64,000 nt of DNA from Bdellovibrionales bacterium (GTDB lineage Bacteria; Bdellovibrionota; UBA1018). Location: assembly GCA_016786465.1 (NCBI GenBank), contig JAEUWC010000006.1, positions 1 through 64,000 of the forward strand, given 5' to 3'. Of this stretch, positions 17,586 to 27,729 are shown piece after piece (position 1 is the first letter of the stretch; every line of letters starts with the position of its first letter). The notes below the pieces were generated by a model that saw nothing but the letters and a program-made list of their open reading frames with translations, did no database searches and was not told where the DNA came from. Both the position numbers and the translations under genes were made by a program.

Positions 17586-20500
17586 ATGCATCGGTTTTGG
17601 GTGATTCAAAAATCAGCCTTCTTGGCTTCGGCGTTGGCAGTGCTTTCTGCCTGCGGCGGCGCAAGCCTTTTGACCCAGGCCCCGCTGGTCGTTCCTCCGG
17701 GCCCGCTCAGTTTCTCTTACACTTCTGCAACCGCGACGTACTACGTCGGTTCTTCGATCACTCCGAACACGAACAACCTAACCACGCCTGCGGCTTACAC
17801 GTATTCTTCGACTCCAGCACTTCCCACCGGGCTTTCGATTGATCCGACCACCGGGAACATCATCGGTATCCCACAATCGCTGACCGCGGCCGGCACGTAC
17901 GTGATCACCGCAACCGGACCTGACGTGCAGTTTGCGACCGTGACGATCGACACGCAGCTGGACGTTTTGACCACGGTTCTTTCTTTCGTGAACGCCGGGA
18001 CGACCGCTGCGCCAGTTGGTGTTGCGATTCCCGTCACGCTGACCACGATCGATCCAACGCTTTCGCAATTCACGTTTGGCGGACTTCCCGTCACTTTCGC
18101 CGTCGATAATTCGGCAGGCGGCGATGGAACTTTGGGCGCCGTGACCGACAACCTGGACGGAACCTACACCGTGAATTTCACCGGGATGGTTCTGGGTGAT
18201 GCGACGATCACGGCATCGATCGGTGGCACTGCGATTTTCAGTTCGTGGACTTTCACCGTCGGCGTTGGACCCCCGGCGCAGTTGGCTTTCACGACTCAGC
18301 CTAGCGCATCGACCCAGTCAGCGACCGCATTCGCTTCGCAACCGGTGATCGAACTTCGCGACTTAGCCGGCAACCTGTGCACGACGGCTACCAATAACGT
18401 GACGCTAGCGATCGGAAACAACGCGGGAACACCTGCCGGAGTACTTTCAGGAACGACCACCGTTGCCGCTGTGGGCGGTATCGCGACTTTCGCGGGGCTT
18501 TCAATCGACAAGATCGGCGTGGGGTACACGCTTCGCGCTTCAAGCGGCGCGATTCCGACCAGCGATAGCGCAGCACTGGATATCACGCTTGGGCCGATGA
18601 GCACGACGGTCTCAACTTTCGTTTCGGACGTACCAACAGTTCCTGCAGACGGAGTGACGGTTGCAAACTTAACGGCGACGATCTTGGACGCAGGTGGAAA
18701 CCCGATTACTGGAAAGGACGTTCAGGTTACACCATCGCGCGCTGGTTTCGATATTGTCACCCCAGCCGGAGTCGTTACGACCAACGCATCGGGTGTCGCC
18801 AATTTCACCGTTTCCTCGCTGCTTTTGGGCATCGGCAACTTTACTGCAAACAACACCACCGACTCTTTGACGGTAGCGACAAATCCGGCTGTGACTTTCA
18901 CACCGGGTGGTGTCAGCGCAATGCTTTCCACCGTCGTTCCGTCGACGATGACTCCGACAGCGGATGGTTTGGCGACCACAACCGTGACTGTCACCTTGGT
19001 CGATAATTTTTCAAATCCTGTTCCTGGAAAAACGGTGATCTTGACTTCAAATCGAGGTCCCTTCGACATCATCACCACTGTGGCACCCGTCACGGGAATC
19101 AGCGACGCCTTAGGACAAGTCACCTTCACTATTTCTTCGACGACGGCGGGGAACTCGCAACTCACTGCAACTGACGTGACGGACTCACTCCCTCTAACTA
19201 GTCAACCGACGCTAGCCTTTGCGCCAGGAACTCCAAGCGCAGCAATTTCGACGTTGACTGCGACCCCAACTACGCTTTTTGCGGATGGAGTTTCTACTTC
19301 AACCGCTACCGTTACTTTACTGGACGCATTTTCGAACCCGGTTCCTGGAAAAGTCGTGATGTTGACTTCGACACTGGGAACCGTCACGCCACCCGTTGGA
19401 ATCACAGGCCCCACCGGTGCAGTTTCTTTTTCCATCAGCTCGCTAGCCATCGGAACCGCAATGTTGGCTGCACTCGACTTGACGGATTCGGTAGCGCTGG
19501 CCGCAAACCCAACCCTGACTTTTACCGCAGGACTTCCTGATACACTTGCCTCGACCGTAAGCGTGACTCCAACGACCCAGCTAGCGGACGGACTTACGCC
19601 CTCCATTGTGACCGTGACCCTGAGAGATAATCTGGGCAACGTGGTTCCCGGTAAAACAGTATCCCTTGTAAGCGACCGGGGAATCGACACGATCACACCG
19701 GCCACCGCCGTTACAAACGTAGCCGGTGTCGCGCTCTTTGCGGTTCGATCGACCCTGGTCGGAACTTCCATCTACACGGCGACCGACACCACAGATTCCA
19801 TCGGCATCTTTCAAACGGCGACAGTGACTTACAACGCCGCGGCTGTTGACCCCTTCACTTCCACAATTTCTATATCGCCCGCCACTGCACCAGCTGATGG
19901 CACCTTGATCAACATTACTGTGACCTTGAAAGATGCTTCAGGAAACGTCGTTGCAGGAAAAACGGTGGATGTTACTTCGTCACGTCCACCTTTGACCGAC
20001 ACTATTAGTGCTCCAGCGGTAACCGATGCGCTTGGACAAGCAACTTTCACAGTCAGTTCTTTGGTCGCAGGAACACCCACACTGACCGCAACGGATACTA
20101 CCGATTCCATTACTGTTTTTTCAACTGCAGCACCTGTCTTTACTGCACCGCCTGTCAGTCCAACCCTGTCTAGCGTTGCGATTGTTCCTGGAAGCATTGT
20201 CGCTGATGGAACATTAGCCACAGTGACCGTCACGCTTTTAGATACCCTTTCAAATCCCGTGAATGGAAAAACCGTATCTATCAGCTCTTCTCGTGGCGGC
20301 ACCGACTCGATCAGTATCATCAGCGCGGTCACTGCCGGCGCCGGACAAGCGACCTTCAGTATTTCTTCTTTGATGACGGGTACCGCTTCGATCTCCGCAA
20401 TCGATGTGACCGACTCGATCTCGATCACGACGCCAGGATCAGTATCCTTTACTCCGGGACCAACCAGCGCAACAGTCAGCACGATTTCGGCAACTCCGCT

Positions 20501-23500
20501 GAGCGTAGGTGTTGGAGCATCTACTTCCAACGTCACTGTCACATTGCGAGACGCCAATGGTAACGTGATCCCAGGGGTACCCGTCCAACTGACGTCCACC
20601 GGTGTTGCAACCACCATTACACCTGCCGCCCCGACCAACACAGACGCACTGGGTGTAGTGACCTTTACCGTTTCTTCAGTGACTTTAGGAACGGCAACGC
20701 TGACTGCCACCGAAACCGCAACACCGACGATCATTTCCAGTTCAAATCCGGTCATTACTTTTGTCGTCGGACCGACCGATCCTATTGCTTCAACCGTCGT
20801 AGCCGCACCGATCACGGTCGCAGCAGATGGTGCTACGACTTCGACGATCACCGTGACTTTGAGGGATTCTGTCGGCAATCCGGTCGCGGGAAAAACAGTA
20901 ACTCTAGCGTCGTCTAGAACTTTGGGTCTGGATACCATTGCTCCCGCTTCAGCGGGCAGCGATATTAGCGACGCTGCAGGGGTCGCGACTTTCACAGTAC
21001 TCTCGTCGACCGCGGGAGCGCCTGATTTCTTCGCAACAAACGCCACAGATTCCATCGCAATTACAAATCCAGCGACGGTCACCTTTACGGCCGGTGCAGT
21101 GAGTGCGTCGGTTTCTACATTTACTGCTTCATCGACGACCCTAGCCGGAGACTCAACAGCGACCTCGAATTTAACCGTTACTTTGAAGGACGCGTTTGGA
21201 AACCCCGTTTCTGGAAAAACAGTTTCGGTGACCTCAAGTCGACTGTCGCCTCCTGATACTATCAGTGCTCCAGTCGTCACGAATGCCCTAGGTCAAGCCA
21301 CTTTCACGATCTCTGCAAACTTAGTCGGAACATCGCTACTGACCGCAAACGATGTGACGGATGGATTCCCACTAAGTACCACCATTACGTTGACTTGGGT
21401 TCCAGGCGCTGTGCACGCTGGAAACTCGACCGTCACCGCATCTTTGGGTTCAATTCCTTCGGATGGAATCACCCCCTCGATCATCACGGTTACTTTACGA
21501 GATGCGACCGGAAACGTGGTCCCAGGAAAAACCGTTACAACTTCGTCGTCTCGGGCGGGCAGCGATACCCTAGCACCAGCTTCAGCGGTAACGAACGCAC
21601 TGGGTGTGGCTAACTTCAGTTTGACTTCGCTGGTACCTGGAACGGCCATTATTAGCGCAATTGGGGACTTGATCCCCGTGACTGCGACTGTGTCTGTAGC
21701 TGTCAATCCAGGAATCACCAATGCGATCACTTCGACCGTGACTTCAAGCAGTCCGTTTGTTTTTGCGGATGGTATAGCATTCACAACCGTAACAGTAACT
21801 TGCCGAGACTTACTCGGAAACGTAGTCCCAGGTAGCACCGTCACACTAGCCTCCTCTCGCGGCATAGATATGATTGCGCCAGCCTCTGCCGTCACGAACG
21901 GAGCTGGCGTGGCCAGCTTCCAAGTCAGCTCCCTGGTTTCAGGAGCATCGACTTTTACAGCAACCGACACCACAAGTTCGGTCGTCATCCTTCAAACTGC
22001 TGCAACAACTTTCACGGCTGGAGCACCAACAGCTGCAAATTCGACAGTTCTTGCAACGACTGCGACTACGGTGACCGCAGACGGGGTCACGACCGTTTCA
22101 ATTACCGTCAATCTGAAAGACGCGTCGATGAACAACGTCGCGGGCCAAGTGGTCACGTTGACTTCCGACCGCGGCGCCTTTGACACGATTTCGCCCGCCC
22201 TTGCTGCATCCGACATCAACGGCGATGCTTTCTTTACGGTCAAGTCAGCGGTGGCTGGGACTTCCATTTACAGCGCTGTTTCAAATCCTGGTGCCATTGC
22301 CATTACGGACAATGAAACCGCAACTTATACCCCAGGCTTGACCAGTGCTTCCGTTTCGACGGCAGTCGCATCACCGACTAGCCTCCTTGCTGACGGCGTC
22401 GCGACTTCAACCATCTTGGTGACCATTAAAGATGCTCAGAGCAACGTGAAGCCTGGACAAACGGTAACGATCAGTTCAGATCGTGCTGGTCTGGATACGT
22501 TCCCATCGGGAACGTCGCTCGTGACCAATGCGTCAGGGCAAGTCTCTTTCACAGTTTTGTCGTCGACCGCAGGTCTTTCGACTTACACCATCACAGATAC
22601 GACTGATGGTATTCCGCTTTCTACAAGTCCAACCGTGACCTTCTCTCCAGGCGTCACCGACGCAGGTACTTCTACGGTAGTCGCCGCGCCTGCAACCATC
22701 AAAGCTGACGACACGACGACCGCAACGGTCACCGTTACTCTTCGCGACATCACTAGCAACTTGGTCAGCGGAAAGACCGTAACCCTGGCATCCAACCGGG
22801 TTGAAGACACCATTTCCCCAGCTTCTGCCGTTTCTGACGCCGCGGGTGTCGCAACCTTCACGGTTCGTTCACCGCGCCTAGGCACCGCAACACTGACCGC
22901 TACTGACACGACTTCCGCAGTCGTAGTGACGATGACTGGATCAGTGACCTTCACCGCTTCAAAACTGATCGTCGCGGGCGTAGCGAATCCGATCAACGCC
23001 GATACTTTGACTGACGTTACCGTCACGGCCCAAGACAATTTGGGCAACACCGATACGACTTACACAGGTACGGTTGCTTTCACTTCAAGCGACGCAGCCG
23101 CTACACTTCCGGCGAACTACCTTTTCACCGGCCCCGATGCAGGCGTTCACACGTTTACGATGATGACGAAGTTCATCACTTCGGGCGCGCAGTCGATCAC
23201 GGCTACCGACACTATCGATGCGACAATCACAGGAAGTCAGTCGTTTTCAGTCACCGAAGTCGCACCTAGCGCGTTGACGTATTTCGATGCAGCACCGCTT
23301 TATGTCGTTCTTTCGGCGATCGTTCCAAATACCGTCACGTATAGCGGGGGGTTGGTCACGAACTTCAGCGTTTCACCGGCGCTTCCTGCGGGTCTGACTT
23401 TGAATGCCACAACGGGCGTCATCACAGGAACGCCGACGATCGCTTTGGCTTCGGCGCCTTATACGATTACCGCAACCAACGGCGCTGGTTTCACAACCGC

Positions 23501-25274
23501 CGTATTGAACATTGCCACCAACTTTGCTTGCGGCACTAGCCCGGGCGCAATGACGAATCTGCCTTACGCTGCCGGCGCGGGAACGCCTACAAATCCGTAC
23601 CTGCTTTGCTCGGACATCCAGGTCAACCAGATCGGCTTGAATCCTTCGGACTGGGGCGCAAGCTTCAAAATGATGGGCAACATCGATCTTTCGGCCTACG
23701 ACGCACTGACCGCACCGACGACGCTTGCGCTGATTGGAACTGGAACTTACACGCTTTCGCCGACCACCTTCGTTCCAGGTACGGCATTCACGGGAACTTT
23801 TGACGGAAACGGATTTACGCTTTCAAACTTGATCATTCGCGAAGGCCTGACTTCAAACGCCGCCGGACTTTTCCGCTACACCGACGGCGCAACGATTCAA
23901 AACCTGACTCTTTCTGGAATCGACGTCGAAGGCAGCGCGTTTGTGGGTGGCTTGATCGGCTACGCGAAGCGCACGACGATCACGAACGTTACGGTCGCTG
24001 GTCAAGTTCAAGATACATCTGGGTTTGCCAACACCCAATTCGCCGGCGGCATCGCGGCCTTTTTGGATGGAAGCGGCGCCGGCAATATGTCGTCCGTGAC
24101 CGGTTCGACAGCGAACGTAAACGTCACAGCTAACGACAGCGTGGGCGCTGTCGCAGGACGAAACGATGCCACCAGCGGTGGAACAGCAACGATTGCGACG
24201 ACCAGTTCTTCGGGTAACGTCGCTGCAGTTGCGGCAAGTTCTGGATGGACCTTTGGTGGTCTAGTTGGCCAAAACATCGCGGGTAGCGGCACCGCCACGG
24301 TCACGACTTGTACTTCGAACGCAACCGTCACTTCGTACGGACGATTTACGGGCGGCCTTTTGGGTGCAAACAGCAGCAGCGCTGGCGGCAACGCCACAGT
24401 TTCGGGATCAGCAGCGACCGGGGCAGTTACCGTCACATCCAATGGCGTTCAGCACGTCGGCGGTCTGATCGGAACCAATAGCGGCGCGAATTCCCAAGTC
24501 GTGTCTTCACTTTCAACCAGCACGATCGCAGTCAACGGAACCGCGGTCAGCTTCGTGGGTGGACTGTTGGGAAGCAACACGCCTTCTGCAGCGGGAACAA
24601 CCGCCGTTTCATTGTCCTATGCAACAGGTGGCATCACCATTACGGGCATCAATGCAAGTTCGATCGGAGGACTGGTGGGTCTGAATACCGGAAGCAGCCT
24701 AGGATCCAGCGCGAATATTTCTAGATCTTACTCAACGGGCGCCGTCGGGATTGTCAGCGCGGGCGGAAACAAAGTCGGTGGCTTGATTGGTCAAAACATC
24801 GCAGGATCAGGTGCCGGCGCCGGTACTTCAACCTTGTACCGTTCGTATTCGACAAGCACCGTCACCTTTGGAGCCGGTCCTGCCGCTTCGACCTACGCCG
24901 GCGGCTTTGTAGGTCAGAACATCAACGCGGCAATCACCGACAGCTATGCCCGCGGAAACATCACGACCCCGTCGGGCAGTTCGATCGGCGGTCTGGTCGG
25001 CAGCAACGTAGCGGGCACTTTGACCAATACCTATGCCAGCGGGTCAGTCACGGGAACATCGAACCTAGGTGGCCTGATCGGATCAGACGTAACCGGTGTG
25101 TATACCGCCAATTACTGGGATTCTTCGATCACGGCAACGGGCGTGGGTTCAGGCCCAGTCGCAGGCACGACCGGTCTATCGACCGGAAACATGTACCTGC
25201 AAGCGAATTTCATAGGCTGGGATTTCACCACCATCTGGAATGCTCCAGGCGGGGCTTACTTGATTCTTCAATAA
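17586..25274 (+). CDS. Giant lipoprotein with 14 invasin-like Ig repeats and GLUG repeats
   Basis: The protein has about 2562 residues. The ATG at 17586 is preferred over a GTG at 17580 because AGGAA lies 9 bp upstream of it. The lipobox is LSAC with Cys at residue 23. Order of domains: a putative-Ig (He_PIG) unit; a filamin/invasin-like unit; 14 Ig-like group-1 units of ~104 residues; two more Ig-type units; a C-terminal GLUG region with many GGLVG/GGLIG turns and the closing NYWDSS segment. Such proteins are surface stalks with a distal binding region. It is the longest complete gene in the window and is followed 27 bp later by a barrel protein. Confidence 0.85.
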   Translation: MHRFWVIQKSAFLASALAVLSACGGASLLTQAPLVVPPGPLSFSYTSATATYYVGSSITPNTNNLTTPAAYTYSSTPALPTGLSIDPTTGNIIGIPQSLTAAGTYVITATGPDVQFATVTIDTQLDVLTTVLSFVNAGTTAAPVGVAIPVTLTTIDPTLSQFTFGGLPVTFAVDNSAGGDGTLGAVTDNLDGTYTVNFTGMVLGDATITASIGGTAIFSSWTFTVGVGPPAQLAFTTQPSASTQSATAFASQPVIELRDLAGNLCTTATNNVTLAIGNNAGTPAGVLSGTTTVAAVGGIATFAGLSIDKIGVGYTLRASSGAIPTSDSAALDITLGPMSTTVSTFVSDVPTVPADGVTVANLTATILDAGGNPITGKDVQVTPSRAGFDIVTPAGVVTTNASGVANFTVSSLLLGIGNFTANNTTDSLTVATNPAVTFTPGGVSAMLSTVVPSTMTPTADGLATTTVTVTLVDNFSNPVPGKTVILTSNRGPFDIITTVAPVTGISDALGQVTFTISSTTAGNSQLTATDVTDSLPLTSQPTLAFAPGTPSAAISTLTATPTTLFADGVSTSTATVTLLDAFSNPVPGKVVMLTSTLGTVTPPVGITGPTGAVSFSISSLAIGTAMLAALDLTDSVALAANPTLTFTAGLPDTLASTVSVTPTTQLADGLTPSIVTVTLRDNLGNVVPGKTVSLVSDRGIDTITPATAVTNVAGVALFAVRSTLVGTSIYTATDTTDSIGIFQTATVTYNAAAVDPFTSTISISPATAPADGTLINITVTLKDASGNVVAGKTVDVTSSRPPLTDTISAPAVTDALGQATFTVSSLVAGTPTLTATDTTDSITVFSTAAPVFTAPPVSPTLSSVAIVPGSIVADGTLATVTVTLLDTLSNPVNGKTVSISSSRGGTDSISIISAVTAGAGQATFSISSLMTGTASISAIDVTDSISITTPGSVSFTPGPTSATVSTISATPLSVGVGASTSNVTVTLRDANGNVIPGVPVQLTSTGVATTITPAAPTNTDALGVVTFTVSSVTLGTATLTATETATPTIISSSNPVITFVVGPTDPIASTVVAAPITVAADGATTSTITVTLRDSVGNPVAGKTVTLASSRTLGLDTIAPASAGSDISDAAGVATFTVLSSTAGAPDFFATNATDSIAITNPATVTFTAGAVSASVSTFTASSTTLAGDSTATSNLTVTLKDAFGNPVSGKTVSVTSSRLSPPDTISAPVVTNALGQATFTISANLVGTSLLTANDVTDGFPLSTTITLTWVPGAVHAGNSTVTASLGSIPSDGITPSIITVTLRDATGNVVPGKTVTTSSSRAGSDTLAPASAVTNALGVANFSLTSLVPGTAIISAIGDLIPVTATVSVAVNPGITNAITSTVTSSSPFVFADGIAFTTVTVTCRDLLGNVVPGSTVTLASSRGIDMIAPASAVTNGAGVASFQVSSLVSGASTFTATDTTSSVVILQTAATTFTAGAPTAANSTVLATTATTVTADGVTTVSITVNLKDASMNNVAGQVVTLTSDRGAFDTISPALAASDINGDAFFTVKSAVAGTSIYSAVSNPGAIAITDNETATYTPGLTSASVSTAVASPTSLLADGVATSTILVTIKDAQSNVKPGQTVTISSDRAGLDTFPSGTSLVTNASGQVSFTVLSSTAGLSTYTITDTTDGIPLSTSPTVTFSPGVTDAGTSTVVAAPATIKADDTTTATVTVTLRDITSNLVSGKTVTLASNRVEDTISPASAVSDAAGVATFTVRSPRLGTATLTATDTTSAVVVTMTGSVTFTASKLIVAGVANPINADTLTDVTVTAQDNLGNTDTTYTGTVAFTSSDAAATLPANYLFTGPDAGVHTFTMMTKFITSGAQSITATDTIDATITGSQSFSVTEVAPSALTYFDAAPLYVVLSAIVPNTVTYSGGLVTNFSVSPALPAGLTLNATTGVITGTPTIALASAPYTITATNGAGFTTAVLNIATNFACGTSPGAMTNLPYAAGAGTPTNPYLLCSDIQVNQIGLNPSDWGASFKMMGNIDLSAYDALTAPTTLALIGTGTYTLSPTTFVPGTAFTGTFDGNGFTLSNLIIREGLTSNAAGLFRYTDGATIQNLTLSGIDVEGSAFVGGLIGYAKRTTITNVTVAGQVQDTSGFANTQFAGGIAAFLDGSGAGNMSSVTGSTANVNVTANDSVGAVAGRNDATSGGTATIATTSSSGNVAAVAASSGWTFGGLVGQNIAGSGTATVTTCTSNATVTSYGRFTGGLLGANSSSAGGNATVSGSAATGAVTVTSNGVQHVGGLIGTNSGANSQVVSSLSTSTIAVNGTAVSFVGGLLGSNTPSAAGTTAVSLSYATGGITITGINASSIGGLVGLNTGSSLGSSANISRSYSTGAVGIVSAGGNKVGGLIGQNIAGSGAGAGTSTLYRSYSTSTVTFGAGPAASTYAGGFVGQNINAAITDSYARGNITTPSGSSIGGLVGSNVAGTLTNTYASGSVTGTSNLGGLIGSDVTGVYTANYWDSSITATGVGSGPVAGTTGLSTGNMYLQANFIGWDFTTIWNAPGGAYLILQ
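18590..22950 (+). repeat. Array of 14 invasin-type Ig repeats
   Basis: Units of about 312 bp share ADG-x-(T/S)-x-x-x-x-TVTL-x-D-x-x-GN-x-V-x-GK-TV and (A/S)TFTVSS-x-x-x-GT-x-x-x-TATD-x-TDSI. Copies are diverged at DNA level, so this is an old array rather than a recent expansion. Confidence 0.85.
23860..25110 (+). repeat. GLUG-type repeats at the C-terminal tip
   Basis: About ten units are built around GG(L/F)(I/V/L)G-x-N with Ser/Thr-rich strands between them. GLUG repeats are found in bacterial surface and adhesion proteins. Confidence 0.75.
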
Positions 25275-25301
25275 CCGACCCAGCCGGGTTAGTCTGGATG
25301 T

Positions 25302-26084
25302 ATGCGCATCCTGGCCTTGGCAACCCTTTTGACCACGTCATCTGTGATGGCGGCCGTTCCGTACTACGGAACCAAGGGGCGCGACATTCCTAAAGAACCC
25401 GAAAAAAATGCCCAGTCTGAAAAGATTGTAAAGCCTGCAGCCCCTCCGCCACCCCCGGAAGAAGACGCGGGATTTTCATTGATTCCATCCATCGGAATTC
25501 GTTCAACCCATTACATGCAACCTGGGCTTGTCGACTTGACCCAAACCGGCGCCGTCCTTCAAGTGACGTTCGAAGTTCCTGAAATCTTCAACCGCATCCT
25601 GATCTGGGGAAACGGCCAGTACATGCTGCCGTTTTCGCTACAAAGTTCTCTTTCTTCCACTAGCCCCACCTTCATGCGTGGAAGTCTTTTCGCAGGCTAT
25701 CCGCTTTTGGGGCCCTCGGTTCCACTTCAGATCACTTTTTCTGGCGGCGGCTTTTATCAAAAGTACCAACTTTCACACACGTCTCTGACCGGCCCGGCTG
25801 GATATTCTAGTTTTGGTGCGATGATTTTCCCGGTCTTTAGTTTTGATGTCACCGGTCGTGATCGAATCAGTATCTATCCGTTTTTTTCAAGCTATGGCGG
25901 ATTCGGATCTCTTAGTTTTAGTGCCAATCGCGAAATCGGCGTCAACCTGACTTGGGCAAAATCGCTGCGTTCAGGCAAGCTGCTTCTTTTTATGGCCGAA
26001 TTTTCAGAACTGCGCCTGAATCAAACTTTCGCAGCCCAGGCGAAAGCTCCGGGAATGCAGCTTCAATTCGGCTACGGTTGGTAA
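25302..26084 (+). CDS. Outer-membrane beta-barrel protein
   Basis: The 260-residue protein has a signal peptide (LATLLTTSSVMAA), then a Lys/Pro-rich linker with APPPPPEED. About 200 residues of alternating amphipathic strands end in FGYGW, with the C-terminal Trp typical of outer-membrane proteins. It lies 27 bp after the giant lipoprotein and on the same strand, so the two may be co-transcribed and could act together at the surface. The layout (signal, Pro-rich linker, barrel) resembles the protein at 8977-10071. Confidence 0.75.
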   Translation: MRILALATLLTTSSVMAAVPYYGTKGRDIPKEPEKNAQSEKIVKPAAPPPPPEEDAGFSLIPSIGIRSTHYMQPGLVDLTQTGAVLQVTFEVPEIFNRILIWGNGQYMLPFSLQSSLSSTSPTFMRGSLFAGYPLLGPSVPLQITFSGGGFYQKYQLSHTSLTGPAGYSSFGAMIFPVFSFDVTGRDRISIYPFFSSYGGFGSLSFSANREIGVNLTWAKSLRSGKLLLFMAEFSELRLNQTFAAQAKAPGMQLQFGYGW

Positions 26085-26103
26085 TCCCGGAAACTGGCTT
26101 GGA

Positions 26104-26865
26104 TCACCGGGTTTGAAGGTTGTAATAGATTGATCCTGTTGGATCTGTGAACTGAGCACTTAACCCATAGGTCGACCCAATTTCCCAAGTCAATAATACT
26201 TTCTGAGAAACCAGTTCGCTTAGGATCGCCTTTCCCATAAAGCCGTACGACGTGACTTTCGTTCCAAATTCTAAGTCGTCGAAATAATAGGAAGTCAATT
26301 CGTAGCGAATTTTAAACTGCAAGTCGGGGGTCACAAACTCGATGACCGATTTTTTACCAAACTCGGAATCTGATGTGTGGTCCGAAAACAAAAGCTTCGG
26401 ATCTACAATAACTTCCGCCGTCCAAAGGACTTCCCAACTTGGCTTTGACAATGCTTCAAGCCTAATCGTCACAGGATCTTCCGGAATTGAATGATAAGAC
26501 GGAACAAAAAGGGTGCGGTCTTTTTCCTTCGCAAAGTCTTTGCACCCGGTCGTTTTTCCCGGCGGGCACCAGCGCATCTTCCACGCGGCCAAATCCATGT
26601 CAAAAGCCTTGGTCCAGGTCATGGACTTTTGATCTTGGATTTCCACGGTGAAATCATCGGGAAACCGGATCCCAGCGACCTGCAAATCGAAAAGTTCTTT
26701 GCCGACCATGTCCTGCCAAACCATTTGCTGTCCGCTGATGGACAGGAAAATCGTGTGAGCGGGGCTAACGGAATAATCGACGGCCTTCCAATGTCCTTCG
26801 GTCATGGGATTCGCCCACGCGGAATGGGCAAAAAGTCCAAGTGCAAGAAGCAAGAAAGATGGCAT
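26104..26865 (-). CDS. Secreted protein, three-member paralogous family (copy A)
   Basis: The protein has 253 residues with a signal peptide ending at HSAWA. It shares with the genes at 26912 and 30416 a start block (GHWKAVDYS ... VGKELFD), an IQDQKSMTW-type strand, a KMRWCPPGKTTGCKDF Cys pair, FGKKSVIEFVTPDLQF and ELTSYY, and a GS-x-YGLS C-terminal block. No known domain is recognised. It is probably a periplasmic or secreted beta-rich protein of a lineage-specific family. It faces the barrel gene tail to tail. Confidence 0.75.
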   Translation of the reverse strand: MPSFLLLALGLFAHSAWANPMTEGHWKAVDYSVSPAHTIFLSISGQQMVWQDMVGKELFDLQVAGIRFPDDFTVEIQDQKSMTWTKAFDMDLAAWKMRWCPPGKTTGCKDFAKEKDRTLFVPSYHSIPEDPVTIRLEALSKPSWEVLWTAEVIVDPKLLFSDHTSDSEFGKKSVIEFVTPDLQFKIRYELTSYYFDDLEFGTKVTSYGFMGKAILSELVSQKVLLTWEIGSTYGLSAQFTDPTGSIYYNLQTR

Positions 26866-26911
26866 GAAGCCGTTCTACCTACGGACTTGAACTTCAGAAA
26901 AGCAAATTTTC

Positions 26912-27706
26912 TTAAAGTGTCGTGAAGTTCAGTGTGAATTCGCCGTTTGGGTCTTCAGCGTCGAAGCTTAGGCCGTAGCTGGATTCGAAATCCTGACTAT
27001 AAACCATTTGATTCGATGCAAGATCAATCCAAGTGACCTGCCCGATGAATCCATAATCGTATATAGAAGCACCCATAGATTCTTCGCTGTCCGTATAAAA
27101 AGATGTGACTTCAACCCGAACCTTGAAGGCCAAGTCGGGGCTGATGAATTCGAAGACCGATTTCTTTCCGAAACTGGAATCGGTGGTGTGATCCGCGAAA
27201 AGAGTCGCAGGATCAATGCTGATTTCTTGTTTCCAAAGTTCGGTCCAGTTCTGGGTTCCCATGGCCGCGATTTGAAGTCGGACCGGATCCGAAGGAACAA
27301 AGTGTCCGGTCGGCAAAAAGACGAAAGTTTCGTCCATTTTTTCAAAGTCTTTACAGCCCTTCTTCTTGCCGCGAGGACACCACTGCATTTTCCACGTGAT
27401 CACGTCGACGTCGTACGCCGCATCCCAGGCTAGGGTCGTTGGATTTTGAATTTCGATTGCAAAGACGGTGGGAAATCGGATTTCGGTCGAAAAGCTGGTC
27501 AGAAGTTCTTTGCCCACGACTTCGGTCTGAATCATTTTTTGGGCATCAATAGTCACGTAGACGGTCTTAGAAAAAGATCCCGAATAGTCTTCGTACTTCC
27601 AATTCCCATAGGCCAAGGGGTTGGCCTGTGCAGTGCCCAAAGTAAACGCTGCGGCGAAAAACGAAAAGGCCATTAAATTCAAAAGCTTAAGGCTGAATTT
27701 CGACAT
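26912..27706 (-). CDS. Secreted protein, three-member paralogous family (copy B)
   Basis: The protein has 264 residues with a signal peptide ending at LGTAQA. It aligns by eye with copy A along its full length: YGNWKYEDYSGSF, VVGKELL, KMQWCPRGKKKGCKDF, SIDPATLFADHTTDSSFGKKS, VEVTSFY, and SYGLSFDAEDPNG. It is the direct tandem neighbour of copy A and lies upstream on the same strand, so the two likely form one transcript. Function unknown. Confidence 0.75.
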   Translation of the reverse strand: MSKFSLKLLNLMAFSFFAAAFTLGTAQANPLAYGNWKYEDYSGSFSKTVYVTIDAQKMIQTEVVGKELLTSFSTEIRFPTVFAIEIQNPTTLAWDAAYDVDVITWKMQWCPRGKKKGCKDFEKMDETFVFLPTGHFVPSDPVRLQIAAMGTQNWTELWKQEISIDPATLFADHTTDSSFGKKSVFEFISPDLAFKVRVEVTSFYTDSEESMGASIYDYGFIGQVTWIDLASNQMVYSQDFESSYGLSFDAEDPNGEFTLNFTTL

Positions 27707-27729
27707 AAGTGCGGCAGTTCTATCCTAAG

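Noticed and set aside
19829-21280. Long open frame (483 codons) on the minus strand inside the giant Ig lipoprotein gene
   Set aside because: It mirrors the Thr/Val/Ser-rich repeat codons of the plus-strand gene, has no start signal, and its translation is repetitive with no domain.
18590-22950. Regular spacing of related DNA units as a possible CRISPR-like array
   Set aside because: Units are ~312 bp, coding, in frame and diverged; they are protein domain repeats.
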